Shown here: positions 35,820 through 47,860 of the stretch, one piece after another
Layout of the letters: each line of letters begins with the position of its first letter
How positions within the stretch are numbered: the first letter of the stretch is position 1
Assembly: GCF_000001735.4 (NCBI RefSeq)
Contig: NC_003074.8
Span: forward strand, 1,178,101-1,242,100
Length of the DNA: 64,000 nt
Direction: 5' to 3'
Source: Arabidopsis thaliana
Lineage: Eukaryota; Streptophyta; Magnoliopsida; Brassicales; Brassicaceae
Made by a program: the position numbers and the translations under genes
The notes under the pieces: model-generated
Database searches by the model: none
What the model was told of the DNA's origin: nothing
What the model saw: only the letters and a program-made list of their open reading frames with translations

Positions 35820-37711
35820 AGTATCTTCACAAAAAGCCTATGGGTTCCTAAATCAGACGAGACTACACCAATAGACGATCAATTGAGAACGTGGCTAAAC
35901 CGGATTAAACCTGGTTCAATGTTATTCACTAAGTAGTTTAAACCATTTTACCAACAACTTTTCTGGTAGCTTTTAAGTTTTAACCAGAGAATCTGAAAAT
36001 ATTTTTGAAATTCTTAGAAATATTGCACAAGTACTACATTTATATAAACGACGACTCTGTTCAAAAATGTGCAAGAGGATCAGAAATAAATCCAAAAGAC
36101 TGTATAACAAGGGCCCTCCCAAATAGGGAATAACCACATGTGGTGCTAAATTATGCAAAAAAAATCATAATCTTACAACAAAATGTTTAAATAATAATAT
36201 TTCTTACAGCTACATTCAAAGCCTACCTCGTACGGACACATCATTTTCATTTGTCCACGTTTCTTAGTCCCCTATTAGCCTGAGCCAATGTCGACGAAAC
36301 TCGTCCATACGATTTTAAACTCTTGCCTTGAGTGCCCCGAGACCAAACTGTTCTATTCTACGTTGCTTTTATTGAAGGGGGAACCACATTACAGAGATGA
36401 GCGCAAAACCGGTTACATCACTGTTTGGTAATCAATTCCAATTCGTGTAACATCAATTTATACATCTCATATACTATTTGTCAATGCAAGTTAAAAATTC
36501 GAACTCAGAGTTTCAACTATAGTTACAGATAATAATTTAAATAGATTTATAACATCTTTCAACAAAAATTGTCGACAATGCATATCACAAGTTCACAGCC
36601 CACAGATCCAAAACGGTAGGTCACTACATTTAAATGTCACTGTTGGTAAAAGCAAAGAGCATCCGATCAATATGTTAACAGCGACGTTTCTGAATTTAAA
36701 ACACAAGCGAAAAAAGGAATCAATCCGTTTAATATTTTTGTCTTTTTTACAGAATATTATATGAGTTTGAAATCGATAGTGACATATCAAACACATAATT
36801 TTGTGAGAAATATGTTCTGATGAAAATTTTTAATATTCTAAAATTGTCAAATCGACGTTCCGCTAATAACAAATTGGGAAGAAATTTGTGTAACAAGATT
36901 AGCTGTCATCAATAATTGAAACTATGATCATATTTTGTCTTTTTGCAATTATAGATGCGTTTTAGATTTGCCTTTCAAATTTCAATTTTGTGCAACATTC
37001 TCTCACACACTCATGTTTAGTCAAACATCATATTGGGGAAAATATACTAAACCAATAAAATACACATTTCGATATTTTTCTCTTAGCTATGCGGCCGAAA
37101 CAAGAAGTTAACGGTGAACACATTAATGACATGGAGATGAAGAAAATCCGTAAATATATTAGACAAAATATATGTATCAAAAATAATCTGAAGAAATATA
37201 GCCGTTTAATTTATCAGAAAAATAATTGTACGTTAAGCTTCACGTTTGAGTGGATGAAATTGAAATTTATAAGTATATGTTCATGCATAGTATAAACCCT
37301 AACAAGTAACTAGTATATTATATTCATAATTATGACCTTACAGAAATATTAAATCTAACAGAAGTCGTCATATGATATCGATCGATATATCACTTAATTA
37401 ATATCCAAGCTGACAACAAATATCACTTCATGTTCATGATTCGAATTTTATAAAATCTCGATTATCATCAATTCATCATCTAGACAATATAATATATAAA
37501 AGAGGCCATGACATAATCATATATAAGCCAAATAAAATCCAAGTTCTTTTCATTTATTGATTATAAGAAAAACAAAACAATAGGTCTAATTAAGAAACAA
37601 TGATATAAATTAACAGTGGGTGGAGGAGAATAGGGATTGCGTTACACGAATACAAAGGTTGATACGTAGATATAAATAGCTAGATGCGAGCATACATAAA
37701 GTTATACGACA
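35820..37711. other. Intergenic region between the RRM gene and LSH2
   Basis: About 1.9 kb of AT-rich DNA upstream of the RRM gene and downstream of LSH2. Short open frames (for example 37089-37295) have no recognisable content. No gene or repeat is called. Confidence 0.55.
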
Positions 37712-38317
37712 TTATTGAGTTGCACCGTGGTGGTAATTAGCCATCATAGACTGACCTTGCTCCTGCTGTGGCTGCTGGGGTAAAGGCGGTTGGGACTGTG
37801 GTTGGGACTGAGTTATTTGCTTGTTGTTGACCCTTTTCCTCTTCTTCTCATAGCTAACACCACGTGACTTAGCCTGGAAATCTCTAACCTCCCTGAGGAA
37901 AATCCTGACGGACCGTGAGCCAAAAGGGCTAGTCTCGGGAGCGCCACCGTTCTCCTCGTAGGCTGCACGGAGACGACCAATGAGGGCGTCGAGTGAGCCC
38001 CAGGCTTGTCGGAGAGGACAAGGACAAGGAGCCGGTGGATTTGGGAGGCCAAAGAAGGCGCAGTTTTGGTGGTGGACTTTGGTTTTGCCGAATTGGTCAA
38101 GGTAACGCAGAAAATCGAGGACGTGTGCGCCACTGCAAGAAGCTAGAGAGAGCGGTGGATGGTGGTTTCTGAGGTATTGGCAGAAAGTGTTCCAGTCACG
38201 GCGTTTCTGGTTCTCGTAGCGGCTAGAGGAAGGTGGAGAAGAAAAGGAAGAAGGGGTTTGCGTCGAGAGACTGGTATTAGGGTTTCTGTTGTTGTGGTTT
38301 TGAGAGATCAAATCCAT
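37712..38317 (-). CDS. LSH2: ALOG-domain transcription regulator LIGHT-SENSITIVE HYPOCOTYLS 2
   Basis: An intronless 201-codon frame. The ALOG domain runs from about residue 33 ([16 protein letters not shown]) through [18 protein letters not shown], a zinc-ribbon-like insert with H-x-x-x-C and CPCPLRQAW, and ends near [16 protein letters not shown], whose basic stretch is the family's nuclear localisation signal. A Gln/Pro-rich tail follows. ALOG proteins are plant nuclear regulators of organ boundaries, derived from a retrotransposon-type tyrosine recombinase DNA-binding domain. The symbol LSH2 (At3g04510) is from memory; LSH1, LSH3 and LSH4 are close paralogues. Confidence 0.92.
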   Translation of the reverse strand: MDLISQNHNNRNPNTSLSTQTPSSFSSPPSSSRYENQKRRDWNTFCQYLRNHHPPLSLASCSGAHVLDFLRYLDQFGKTKVHHQNCAFFGLPNPPAPCPCPLRQAWGSLDALIGRLRAAYEENGGAPETSPFGSRSVRIFLREVRDFQAKSRGVSYEKKRKRVNNKQITQSQPQSQPPLPQQPQQEQGQSMMANYHHGATQ

Positions 38318-39296
38318 AGCTTTTTAGATATGTTTCCAAATTAGGGTTCTTTCTCCAGATCGAGTTGAGTGATTTAGGGCAAAGATTAGGTTTTAAGTTA
38401 TTTATAATAAATAACTTTTTCTGGTTAAAGGATATATATAATAAATAACTAAAAAGAGAGATAGAATTAGCACTTGGCTACTTCCTTGTACTGCAAAGTG
38501 GTGAGGTAGGTGCTACAAAAAAGGATAGATTCAGTGATGATGATGTTGTTCAAATATGGTGAGGCAAAGAGGAACAACCTGCAAAATAAGAAGAGACCTC
38601 TTGCTTTTTTGCAAGATGAGAGATATAAGTAGAAGAAATCAAAGTGAGATTTTTTCTTTCTTTCTCCTTTTCTACTGTTGTCTTTTGTGTTTTTCCTCTT
38701 TTCTACTATAGAATGAGAAGATGGATAGAAAAATACAGACACAAATGTCCATATATATAGCTGCATAAACATCATAATAGGTCATTTATAGAGAAAGAGA
38801 AAGAGATGAGAGTCGTGAGACTGATCATCAGAAATCATATATTTTCCATTTAAGACACAAAAAAAGGAAGAGAAATTAAAGAGGAGAAAGGGACTTATTG
38901 TTTTACACAGTGTATAAAAAGGTAACTCTATAGATGAGACTTGAGAGAGAGACAGAGACCAATGGGTCGTCTGAAGAAAGAGACAAATATTTGTATGATT
39001 TTTTATCTGTCACTATTTTTCTTACTTTTTATTTTTCAATCCGTGATTCCGGACACAAACTATTAGCACATGAGGAATAATCGGATTATAAAGAATAAAT
39101 TATTGGGTTATAATTGGTTATTTATATGTATAAGTGAATTTGATGAAAGAGTTTTCTACTTCTTGGTTAAAGGTTTTCATTTGTAAACCAAGAAAATCGA
39201 TTCAAATACAACCTTATTCTGAATGAAGATTCAAATACAACCTTACACATGTCCAACGAGTGAAATTACTTAAAATAATAACGCCTTCTCTTCTCT
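38318..39296. other. Upstream region of LSH2 and 3' flank of THA2
   Basis: Contains the LSH2 promoter and leader: pyrimidine-rich sequence on the minus strand and GA runs near 38795 and 38940. A 102-codon reverse frame at 38775-38467 has no domain. No other gene is seen. Confidence 0.55.
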
Positions 39297-41471
39297 TCAC
39301 GAGTGAAATATTTTCTGAAATATATCGAAAGCAATTAATCAATGAATGAATAAAGCGTAGCAAAGAAATTAAAAATATCAAAGCACATATCAGTAGATGA
39401 AAGCAAACTACATACCTCAAAGCAAGAGAGTACATATTCCACGTCGACGTCTGAGATTTGGTGGTGTAGAACAATCCTGATTCTGTATTAAGAGACCATA
39501 AACTCCAAGTTACCATTAATTACATCCAAATTAAATTCCAGTTTTATCTTATTCTATGTGGTATTACATGATCATAAAAATGTAATATATATATCATATG
39601 TACGCGTACCTGAATGTAGCTTGGGGTATGACAAGCACACCGACATCTTCCAAGCTCTTACATGCCTCTTCTGCTCCAAATTTTGGATCTTCTGGTATGT
39701 CTACGTATATCTGCATATACGAGTTTGTTATATACGAAAAAAAAAAAAAACTCGTAACCGTTCAATCCGGTTCAGTTCTTAACCAACCAATCATTCATTT
39801 CAAACACTTACGATGTTGGTTTCCACAGCTGCAACGTTCACTCTTAACCGTTCAATCCGGTTCAGTCCTTCTGGTGATGAAGAAAACCAAAATGGAAATC
39901 AATCGGTTACCACTCTCGTATTAAATTTGAGATTCCGGATAACAGAAAACCAAAAATCCGGTATCAATCACCTGCCAAAACCCTGGCTTTCTTATGGTCA
40001 TCTTCGAGCTTGGCGACGTTTTCATGGAGAGCCACCAATGCGGCGGCGCAGAGCACGCCGATCTGTCTCATTCCTCCGCCTAATGTTTTCCTTAACCACC
40101 TTGCCTGCATTTCAACAAGTAATTACTTGAACCGGAATTGAAAAAAAATATTGTTATTTAACCGTCTCAATTTGATTTATAGGTAACGTACTTTAGTAAT
40201 GAACTTCTTGCTTCCCACGATTACCGAACCGACCGGTGCACCAATACCTTTCGACAAACAGATCTAGTTGTACCAAAGTGACGGAATTAGATTTCAACTG
40301 TACATTGAGAGACGAAAACATTAATTAGACCACAGTTTTGATGATGAGTCATACCGAGACAGAATCAGCTGCTTGAACAATCCTCTTCACGGGAACTCCA
40401 AGTGCCTTCAAAATTAAGACCGAAAAGATGCACTCATAATCTTCAAAGCATCCATACACGTATACGAGTAAATGAAATCAGAGAAAATGCAAATGAAAAC
40501 GAATTATGTGTATACTAACCACAGAAGCGTTGAAAATCCTAGCTCCGTCAATGTGAAGCTTCAAACCATGTTTCTTGGCTAATTCTCCGACTTTGTCTAT
40601 ATATTCTATAGGAAGGCATCTACCTCCACAACTACATCAACAAAAATCCGGTTTTGTCAAACCACAATGAGTTTATCGAACCGGAAAATTTAACACGACC
40701 AAAATACTAGTCCACAATTAATATTCTTTTGAACAACCATGAAATTTTAGAACATTTGGTCATATTTGTGGGACGGTTCTATATAATACTTGTAAGTTTG
40801 TAACTCATTTCTCTTCAACCAGAAATGAGACAACCCTAATACATAACCGGTTAATTACGAATTATACTCTACAATAATTTCATTTTTCTATTATTAGTCC
40901 TCTAAAAGAAACCTAAAATAAACCTCTACACCAACTTTAGCTAACACATGTTCACAAAACATTATGAAATTATAATTAGGCTTTGTTTTTATTTGCTTGA
41001 TAAAACTAACACTTACTTTGCTTGAGTATTCTCAAGACATATAAGCTTAGTAACCGGATGATGGAGATCTCCTTTGGGACTCCTCACGGCAGCTTCAATA
41101 GCACCAATCTCCATCGTACCGTCTTCCTCATTCTTCACCGTCCTCGGATGCACACCACCGAGGCTTGAAACGCCGCCGTTTTCATATATATGAATGTGAG
41201 AGTCGTCTCCAAGAATCACTTCACTCCCTCTCTCATCACAATGGACCAACACGCTTATCAGATTCCCCATTGTCCCTGACGGAACAAACATCGCCGCCTC
41301 TTTTCCAGCGATCTCAGCCACCTCTTTCTCCAAACGCAGAGCCGTTGGATCGTTTCCCAAAACGTCGTCGTCTACTTCCGCGTTTGCCATTGCTGAACGC
41401 ATTGACTCTGTTGGTTTAGTCACCGTGTCGGAGCGGAGATCGACGGTTCTAATTGTAGTTGGCGTCACCAT
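39297..41471 (-). CDS. THA2: L-threonine aldolase (PLP enzyme)
   Basis: Nine coding exons: 41471-41017, 40631-40520, 40405-40355, 40263-40192, 40104-39972, 39870-39812, 39710-39610, 39482-39416 and 39314-39297, about 355 residues. It cleaves threonine to glycine and acetaldehyde using pyridoxal phosphate. The N-terminus has [17 protein letters not shown]; the PLP-contacting [13 protein letters not shown] region and the [11 protein letters not shown] segment follow, and the Schiff-base Lys lies in [12 protein letters not shown] in exon 4. The last exon encodes only KIFHS. The start at 41471 is the first ATG in the frame; the few upstream codons start with GTG. Two isoforms exist in Arabidopsis (THA1, THA2); this one I believe is At3g04520. 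An intron contains a duplicated 22-nt piece of exon 6. Confidence 0.93.
39755..39776. repeat. 22-nt copy of THA2 exon sequence inside an intron
   Basis: The sequence aaccgttcaatccggttcag plus flanking bases is identical at 39845-39866, where it encodes LNRIERL in exon 6. Here it lies in the intron between exons 6 and 7, next to a poly-A run. Confidence 0.8.
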
Positions 41472-42128
41472 CTTGATTTGGCTCACTGCGTTGGATTATA
41501 ACCAAAACATTAAATAAAAGATCCCATTAGAATGAAACTCATCTAAATAAATATAAAGTCACTTGAGTTTTACTTAAGCATACCTAGATTCTGTTCTGTT
41601 AGGCTATGCTTTTTGTTTTCTTGGCGAAGAGATAAAAAGAGATGTGCTTCGGGTGACTCAAATGGTTGAGAGAATGAGTGATCAAATCAAATACGAAATG
41701 ACGACAGGGAATCTTATAGAAAGAAGATCGGTCCAACCAAATAAGTGTTGGATGCATTATGACAAATTGGTAAAGTAAGGTTTTCTTAACGTTTTTGCCT
41801 AATTTCTTAACTTATACTGTACTAGTTTCCTTGTTTTTCAGTCTATACTTTTTAGTTGTATGTAAGTAAATAATTCTATGATAACTATCAAAATAAAAGT
41901 TATGATAGTTAATATTAAATAAATCAATCCAATAAACATATTAATTTTTTATGATCGCAAGAAACAATTGTTATGTTATTGGTGTAATGTTTTGTATTCT
42001 TCATTTTATATATTCATATTATTAAACATTATTCTCTATGAATTTTTTATATATATAGAAAAGTTACATAGTGTAAATTATATATTAGACCGTTGTTCTA
42101 GTATATTCTAATCTGGTTAATAATGAAC
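41472..42128. other. Upstream region of THA2
   Basis: Probable leader and promoter of THA2, with a possible leader intron whose donor lies near 41580 (minus strand). The rest is AT-rich DNA with no gene. Confidence 0.5.
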
Positions 42129-42201
42129 GTTTGCGTGGCCTAATGGATAAGGCGCTCGCCTCCGAAGCGGGAGATTGTGGGTTCGAATCCCATCGCGAAC
42201 G
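42129..42201 (+). tRNA. tRNA-Arg (anticodon CCG)
   Basis: A 73-nt cloverleaf. Acceptor arms GTTTGCG and CGCGAAC pair with one G-U; the D-arm contains TGGCCTAATGGATAAGGC; the anticodon stem CTCGC/GCGGG carries loop CTCCGAA with anticodon CCG; the T-arm contains GTTCGAATCC. No intron. The A- and B-box internal promoters are intact and a T-run (tttttt) follows at about 42206-42211 as a Pol III terminator. Confidence 0.96.
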
Positions 42202-43445
42202 TAGTTTTTTGTTTTCAGCAATTTGCTTATTTCGTTGAAACTTGGATAACAACATTCATATGTGGCTCTTAGTCGACGAATATGTATGCGTCGGCTAATT
42301 TGGAAAATCTGATAGCGGCATCCCAATAACTATACTCGTAATTTAGCAAGATGATTACATGCATAACCACTCTGACTTATAAGAGCGAGACATGTATATA
42401 GTGTAGAGTGTACATACGTAAGCAAACATCAATCAATTTTGTCTTGATTGGTGATGGTATATTCATTTTTTATGTAGCATCTCTAGATGCTTTCGGATAA
42501 AGGTGATATGAATATGTTTACAAGAAAGAGAAAGAAAATGATATATTTCTGAATAATGTTTTTTTGGATAAATCCTCAATAATGTTGTTTCGAATCTATG
42601 ATCTCTACAATATTATTAAACATATATACCTACAAATTTAGCATCTATACGGGTAAGACGACCATTCATATATATAAGGGATCATGAAGACAACACAAAT
42701 AAGACATCCACAAATAAATTAATAAGCCAACTTGGTCTTAAAAATCAGGCATCTTATTCTTAACAAACTTTAGCTGATCGATTAGTATTTGCACTAACCA
42801 AAGAAATAATAATTTAGTTTACTAACATAATTGCATATATATATATATTATACAATTAGTAGAGTGGCTATAAAGCATGCCACATGCACATTCTTTAATG
42901 GACAGACATTTGAATATTGAAGAGTTTATCGTAAACTAAATGTCATTTGAAAACTGCTAAAGGTCTTTTATTTTATATACTCACATAATCACATCAAGAA
43001 TATGACTTATTATATTCATCGTTTTTGGTCGATAATAATGATTCTTTACAATAAGGACATGTTGAGCATGTTTATAACTTATTTAATTTGACTCGTTGAA
43101 TTGTTATTATTTTGTTAATATGCTTAGATTCCACATCTAAAATAATATCTAATGCAGATCATATGTAATGCACATTAAAGGTTTTACCTCCGATAATTTA
43201 ATATTCCAATTAATTAATATGCAATGGCAGTGTAACTAACGGCAGCCGTTAGTTAATGGAGTCGGTTGCTTGCTTAGTTTTTGTTCTCGAAGCTTGACTT
43301 TTGAAACAGAATGCTGTTTAACCTCCTTAAACGGAATATTCTCTTTTTTAGTACTTTGATTCTATTCCTCTATATAAACCTCTCTCTCTCTCACGAATCA
43401 GAGATACGAAGAAACTAACAACAACAAGAAAAAAGGAATATTCCG
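42202..43445. other. Intergenic region and promoter of PPCK2
   Basis: AT-rich. A likely TATA box (tatataaa) lies near 43372-43379, followed by a CT run at 43380-43393 and the leader. An (AT) run lies near 42834-42850. No other gene. Confidence 0.6.
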
Positions 43446-44356
43446 ATGACCAGAGAATTCGAACTGGAAAACAACTACCAGCTTTGCGACGAGATCGGCA
43501 GAGGTAGATTCGGAACAATCACTCGCTGTTTCTCACCCGCGACTAAAGAATTCTACGCCTGCAAAACCATTGACAAGCGCGTGCTCATCGACGCATTAGA
43601 TCGCGAGTGTATAGAGACGGAGCCGAGGATCATGGCGATGTTACCGCCGCATCCGAATATCATCAGGATCTTCGATCTCTACGAAACAGAGGATTCTCTT
43701 GCGATCGTCATGGAATTAGTCGATCCGCCGATGACGATTTACGATCGGTTAATCTCCGCCGGGGGGAGGTTATCAGAATCAGAATCCGCCTCATACGCGA
43801 AACAGATCCTCAGTGCGCTTGCTCATTGTCACCGGTGCGACGTCGTTCATCGGGATGTGAAACCTGACAACGTCTTAGTCGATCTCGTAAGCGGCGGTGT
43901 TAAGCTCTGTGATTTCGGATCAGCGGTGTGGTTAGGCGGAGAAACGGCGGAGGGAGTTGTGGGAACACCGTATTACGTGGCGCCGGAGGTAGTGATGGGG
44001 AGGAAGTACGACGAGAAGGTTGATATATGGAGCGCTGGTGTAGTGATATACACGATGCTAGCTGGAGAACCGCCGTTTAACGGTGAGACGGCGGAAGATA
44101 TATTTGAATCGATATTGAGAGGGAATTTGAGGTTTCCGCCGAAGAAGTTTGGGTCTGTATCATCGGAAGCGAAGGATTTGTTGAGGAAAATGATATGTCG
44201 TGATGTTTCTCGGCGATTTTCTGCAGAGGATGCTCTTCGTAAGTCATCTTTTTTTTCTCGATTTTTTTTTTTTTTTTGAGTTTGCTCATCAATTTGTAAT
44301 GGTGAATTGCAGGACATTCATGGATGATGAACGTTGGAAACCTCCAAAGCAATTAG
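43446..44356 (+). CDS. PPCK2: Phosphoenolpyruvate carboxylase kinase
   Basis: Two exons, 43446-44238 and 44313-44356, 278 residues. It is a minimal Ser/Thr kinase of the Ca2+/calmodulin-kinase group, with no regulatory domain. Motifs in order: glycine loop GRGRFG (18-23), ACKTIDK with Lys40, catalytic [11 protein letters not shown], activation segment [23 protein letters not shown]. The tail is [13 protein letters not shown], and the short second exon is typical for plant PPCKs. It phosphorylates an N-terminal Ser of PEP carboxylase and relieves malate inhibition. PPCKs are controlled mainly by transcription and turnover, and Arabidopsis members respond to light and phosphate supply. I believe it is At3g04530. 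Confidence 0.93.
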
Positions 44357-45204
44357 TCGAAGCTTTTCAGATATGTGATTAGAGAGTGTAATTAGAGAAG
44401 TCGTAATATAGATGTGAGTGTGTAATTGTTTGATTCGAATAGTCAAACGTAGTTGTGTGTTTCAGCAATCTTCCTACGTTTTGTCACTAGAGAAAGTATG
44501 TTGAAAACTTTTTGTAACGATTCGCCAGATTCAGAATAAAATTGATTTTGAGATCATTGTTGAGAGTTAGGTCAAAATCTGAATTCGATTATTTGCTCCC
44601 CAAGAAACAAAAAGAAAAGATTACTATGGTTGGTAAATCTGGGCCAGTAGAAGGGATCTTTCGGAAATTGGGCCTAACTGATGAAGTTTAGATATTTTGG
44701 GCTAGATTTGTCGAATTTTGGGGCCCGTTTCAGGCTAATTATGATTTGTTCGAGAAAAAAAAGGTTTCGAAGTCAATGCAAAGGCAAATGGAGTTCAATT
44801 ATTCTCCAGACCTGGTTTTCACATTAACTAATACTCAAGTAATTCGTCTAGACTCTAATGTATACTAGGGTTTTTAAACTAAAAGGGACATTTCGTTTTT
44901 AAAAACAGCCGTGGACTGATTTACTAAATAATTCTTTTCTATATAAAAATATCTTATAGCCAAAATAAAATATTATTAGTATATATGTGAAAGAATATCC
45001 ACCAATGTTAAGAAACAAATCTTTTTTTAAGTCAAAATAAAATATGGTTGGTATATTGATATATGGAAGATACATCAATGGTGAGAAAGAGAAATGTCAA
45101 CCTTGAACCTAAATGTTCTATAAATTCATCTTTTACTTACAATCCAGAAAATCACAACATCTTTTTTGAATAGATTTTATAGCTGATACAACGAGCAAGA
45201 GAAA
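44357..45204. other. Intergenic region between PPCK2 and the first defensin-like gene
   Basis: 3' flank of PPCK2 followed by the upstream region of the defensin-like gene. Most of it is homologous to 45930-46866 (see the tandem duplication entry). Confidence 0.6.
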
Positions 45205-45614
45205 ATGGCCATCACAAAGACTTCAGTGACTCTTTTACTTTTAATAATAATGGCTGCTTCGTTGTCTAATTTCAGCGTCTTGGCTTCAGGTATGTTTGAA
45301 ATAATTCTATGCTGTTAATTTCTTATTAGGTTTCATCACTTGAAAGCAATGACATTGATATGTATGTATGTACTTAAATCATGCATATATATATATATAT
45401 ATATATATATAGTCATATAGATATGATATTCATGTTGTGAGTTTGTGGACATGCAGAGATCAAACCTACAGGAAGAGTTGATAATCAATGCAAGGAGATG
45501 TGTTCGGCAACGTTTGGGGACGGTAAATGTGCCGCAGACTGTAGGAAGGCTGGTTTCTCATCCGGACGATGTCTTACTTCTTCTCCTTTCGGAAATAAAT
45601 GTTGTTGCACCTAG
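45205..45614 (+). CDS. Defensin-like secreted cysteine-rich peptide 1
   Basis: Two exons, 45205-45289 and 45457-45614, about 80 residues. Exon 1 encodes a signal peptide (MAITKTSVTLLLLIIMAAS, cleaved near VLAS). Exon 2 encodes the mature peptide with eight Cys: CKEMC, KCAADC, RC and a terminal CCC. The intron position at the signal-peptide end is the standard DEFL arrangement. The intron holds an (AT)n run at 45385-45411. Plant DEFL peptides act in defence or cell signalling; the specific role here is unknown. I believe it is At3g04540. Confidence 0.9.
45385..45411. repeat. AT microsatellite in the intron of defensin-like gene 1
   Basis: Pure AT dinucleotide run; absent from the corresponding intron of the tandem copy. 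Confidence 0.9.
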
Positions 45615-46866
45615 TGATAGCTAGAACCAATCTATATGACTATATGAGTTTTCTCTTGTTGTATTGCCACATATTATAATTGTACTGCAATAGAATAAAA
45701 TAATTTTATTGTTATATTTTTCTTTAATCATCAAAAGTAGGAGCTACAATTACAATGCACGAGTCGATTAACATACTCTTATGACTCTTTAACTACTCAA
45801 TTATTACGTACGAGAAGTTTTCTAAAATTTCAATACTGAAGTGGTGATATTGTTTACACAACGCAATGTCAAGTTTTTTCATAAAAAAATAAAATAATCA
45901 TAAAAATATATGTTTGCTTGTGTTTAAACAATCCTAAACATTTTGTAAAACTTCAGAATAAAAATGATTAATTTCAAATTATGATTGTCAGTTAGGTCGA
46001 AATCCCAAATCGACCATACCCTTATCGGATTGGACTTTAGATCTTTTGTTAACAATGACGTGCATAAATGAATTATGAAAAGTTGAGTTAATAAGGCTTT
46101 TTTTGTTCCTGCTCTAAAAAGATGGCCAATATTGCCAGTAAAGAAAAGAAAACAAAAAGAAGCAAGCAAATAAGTGTTAACATTCATGGCTTAACTATGA
46201 TGAATATTGATGATTACTTTTCTATATCCAACATAATGATACCTGTTACTTACATTCATAAACAAGTTTGAAAAAATCGCCTAGAGATGCTAGATTAGTT
46301 TAGTTATTGCAAGGAGAGATGAGCCATTGATGTATGGGTGAAAGCTCGATTCGATTAGTCAACGTAGCTGAGAAAGTTAAGTTGGAAACATTATTTTGTA
46401 ACGTTTCGGAACAAAAAGGATCTTTTGGGCCTATCTAGCAAATTTGTGGGCCGTTCTCAGGCTAATTATGGTTTGCTTATAACTTAGTTATTCGCATCAC
46501 TCCTACGATTTGTTCTAGGATCTGTGGTCAACCTTGGTTTTGAAACAAAAAGGGACATTTTGTATTTCAAAATAGCCACGGATTGATTTGTTAAACAATA
46601 CATTTTACAAAAGAAAAAATCTTTTAGTCCCAAATAAAATGTTATTAGATACATGTGGAAGATCCACCAAATCCAATGTTAAGGAAAAAATCTTTTTAAA
46701 TCAAAATAAAATATTATTAATATAGAAAGATCCATCAACGGTCTTCTTTTCTACAACCACAATAACCTAAAATGTTGTATAAATAAAGCTTCTACTTACA
46801 ATCTACGAAAACACAACATTTTTTTGAATAGATTTTATAGTTAATACAACGAGGAAGACAAAATAA
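45615..46866. other. Spacer between the two defensin-like genes
   Basis: AT-rich, homologous in large part to the region upstream of gene 1. An 87-codon reverse frame (46187-45924) is not supported by domain or splice evidence. Confidence 0.55.
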
Positions 46867-47330
46867 TGGCCATCACAAAGACTTCAGCAACGTTTGTACT
46901 CTTAATAATATTGGCTGCTTCGTTGTCCAATTTCAACGTCTTGGCATCAGGTATCTTTCTAATTTCTACGTACTTTAATTGTAGTTAGGATAACTTTATT
47001 TGAAAGCAATAACATTGATATGTATGTATGTTATTATTCATGTGGTGATATTGTGGACATGCAGATATCAAACCTACCGGGAGAATTGATAATCAATGCA
47101 AGCGGATGTGTTCGGCAACGTATGGGAACGGTAAATGTGCCGCAGACTGTAGAAGTGATGGTTTCTCATCCGGACAATGTTTTACTTCTCCACCTTTCGA
47201 CAATAGATGTTGTTGCAACAATTGATCGAAATCGATCTTGTTTTTGCATTGATCTATGTTTTCTTTTTTTCTGTTGTTGACTTGCCATAATACGCAAATG
47301 GAATAAAACTATAACTTTACTATTTTATGC
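45930..47330 (+). repeat. Tandem duplication, unit B
   Basis: Second copy of the unit at 44400-45720, containing defensin-like gene 2. Blocks are in the same order, with indels; boundaries are approximate. Confidence 0.7.
46867..47225 (+). CDS. Defensin-like secreted cysteine-rich peptide 2
   Basis: Two exons, 46867-46950 and 47065-47225, about 80 residues. Paralogue of the preceding gene: MAITKTSATFVLLIILAAS signal peptide and mature peptide with CKRMC, KCAADC, QC and CCC. Differences concentrate between Cys residues (for example CRSDGFSSGQC), as expected of DEFL paralogues. I believe it is At3g04545. Confidence 0.88.
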
Positions 47331-47860
47331 TTTCAAAAAACTAAAAGTACGAGCTATTATTAGTCTATCACCATGCACATGAGTCGATTTAATTTGCAGC
47401 CCACTCTTATTCCTCGTATCATATTAGTCACTTACTACGACAAGTTTAACTTTGGAAACCTCCAACAAACCTATTTGAGACTATGTGGTTTCGATATGAT
47501 TAGGGTTTAGAGTTAAAGAGTGGCATCAGATACCGCTGTTGAGGTTGAATAGTTTAATTATTTGTATCTGAACTATAAAAACAGGAAATAAAATATTTTA
47601 AATCTACATATTTGTAAAGAAGAAATAGAAAAAGTCAAAAACAATTCTGATTTGTTACTATAATTTCTTCCAGGCTCCACTAAAAATAAAAATATCTTCT
47701 TCTTTTTTTTTTTTTTTTTTGTAAAAGACAGAAATATCTAATCCGGTTTATACGAATCCGGTTTAAAATCGGTTTGGTTTTGTTACAAAGATAAGACCAG
47801 ATTAATAACATCTTCGTCTTCACACACTCTGCAACACCTCTCACTCAAATTTCATTCACC
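47226..47860. other. Upstream region of RAF1
   Basis: AT-rich with a long T run at 47702-47720; short leader before the ATG at 47861. No other gene. Confidence 0.55.

Larger units (their letters stand above)
44400..45720 (+). repeat. Tandem duplication, unit A (PPCK2 3' flank plus defensin-like gene 1)
   Basis: Blocks shared with the unit at about 45930-47330 include tcgaatagtcaa(a)cgtag, agttaggtc, ggctaattatg, aaagggacatt, caaaataaaat, aatagattttatag, and the whole defensin-like gene. Thus more than the coding exons was duplicated. Confidence 0.75.

Noticed and set aside
42117-42326. 69-codon reverse frame overlapping the tRNA
   Set aside because: It is antisense to the tRNA-Arg gene and arises from it.
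45924-46187. 87-codon reverse frame between the defensin-like genes
   Set aside because: It lies in duplicated non-coding DNA and has no recognisable motif or counterpart in unit A.
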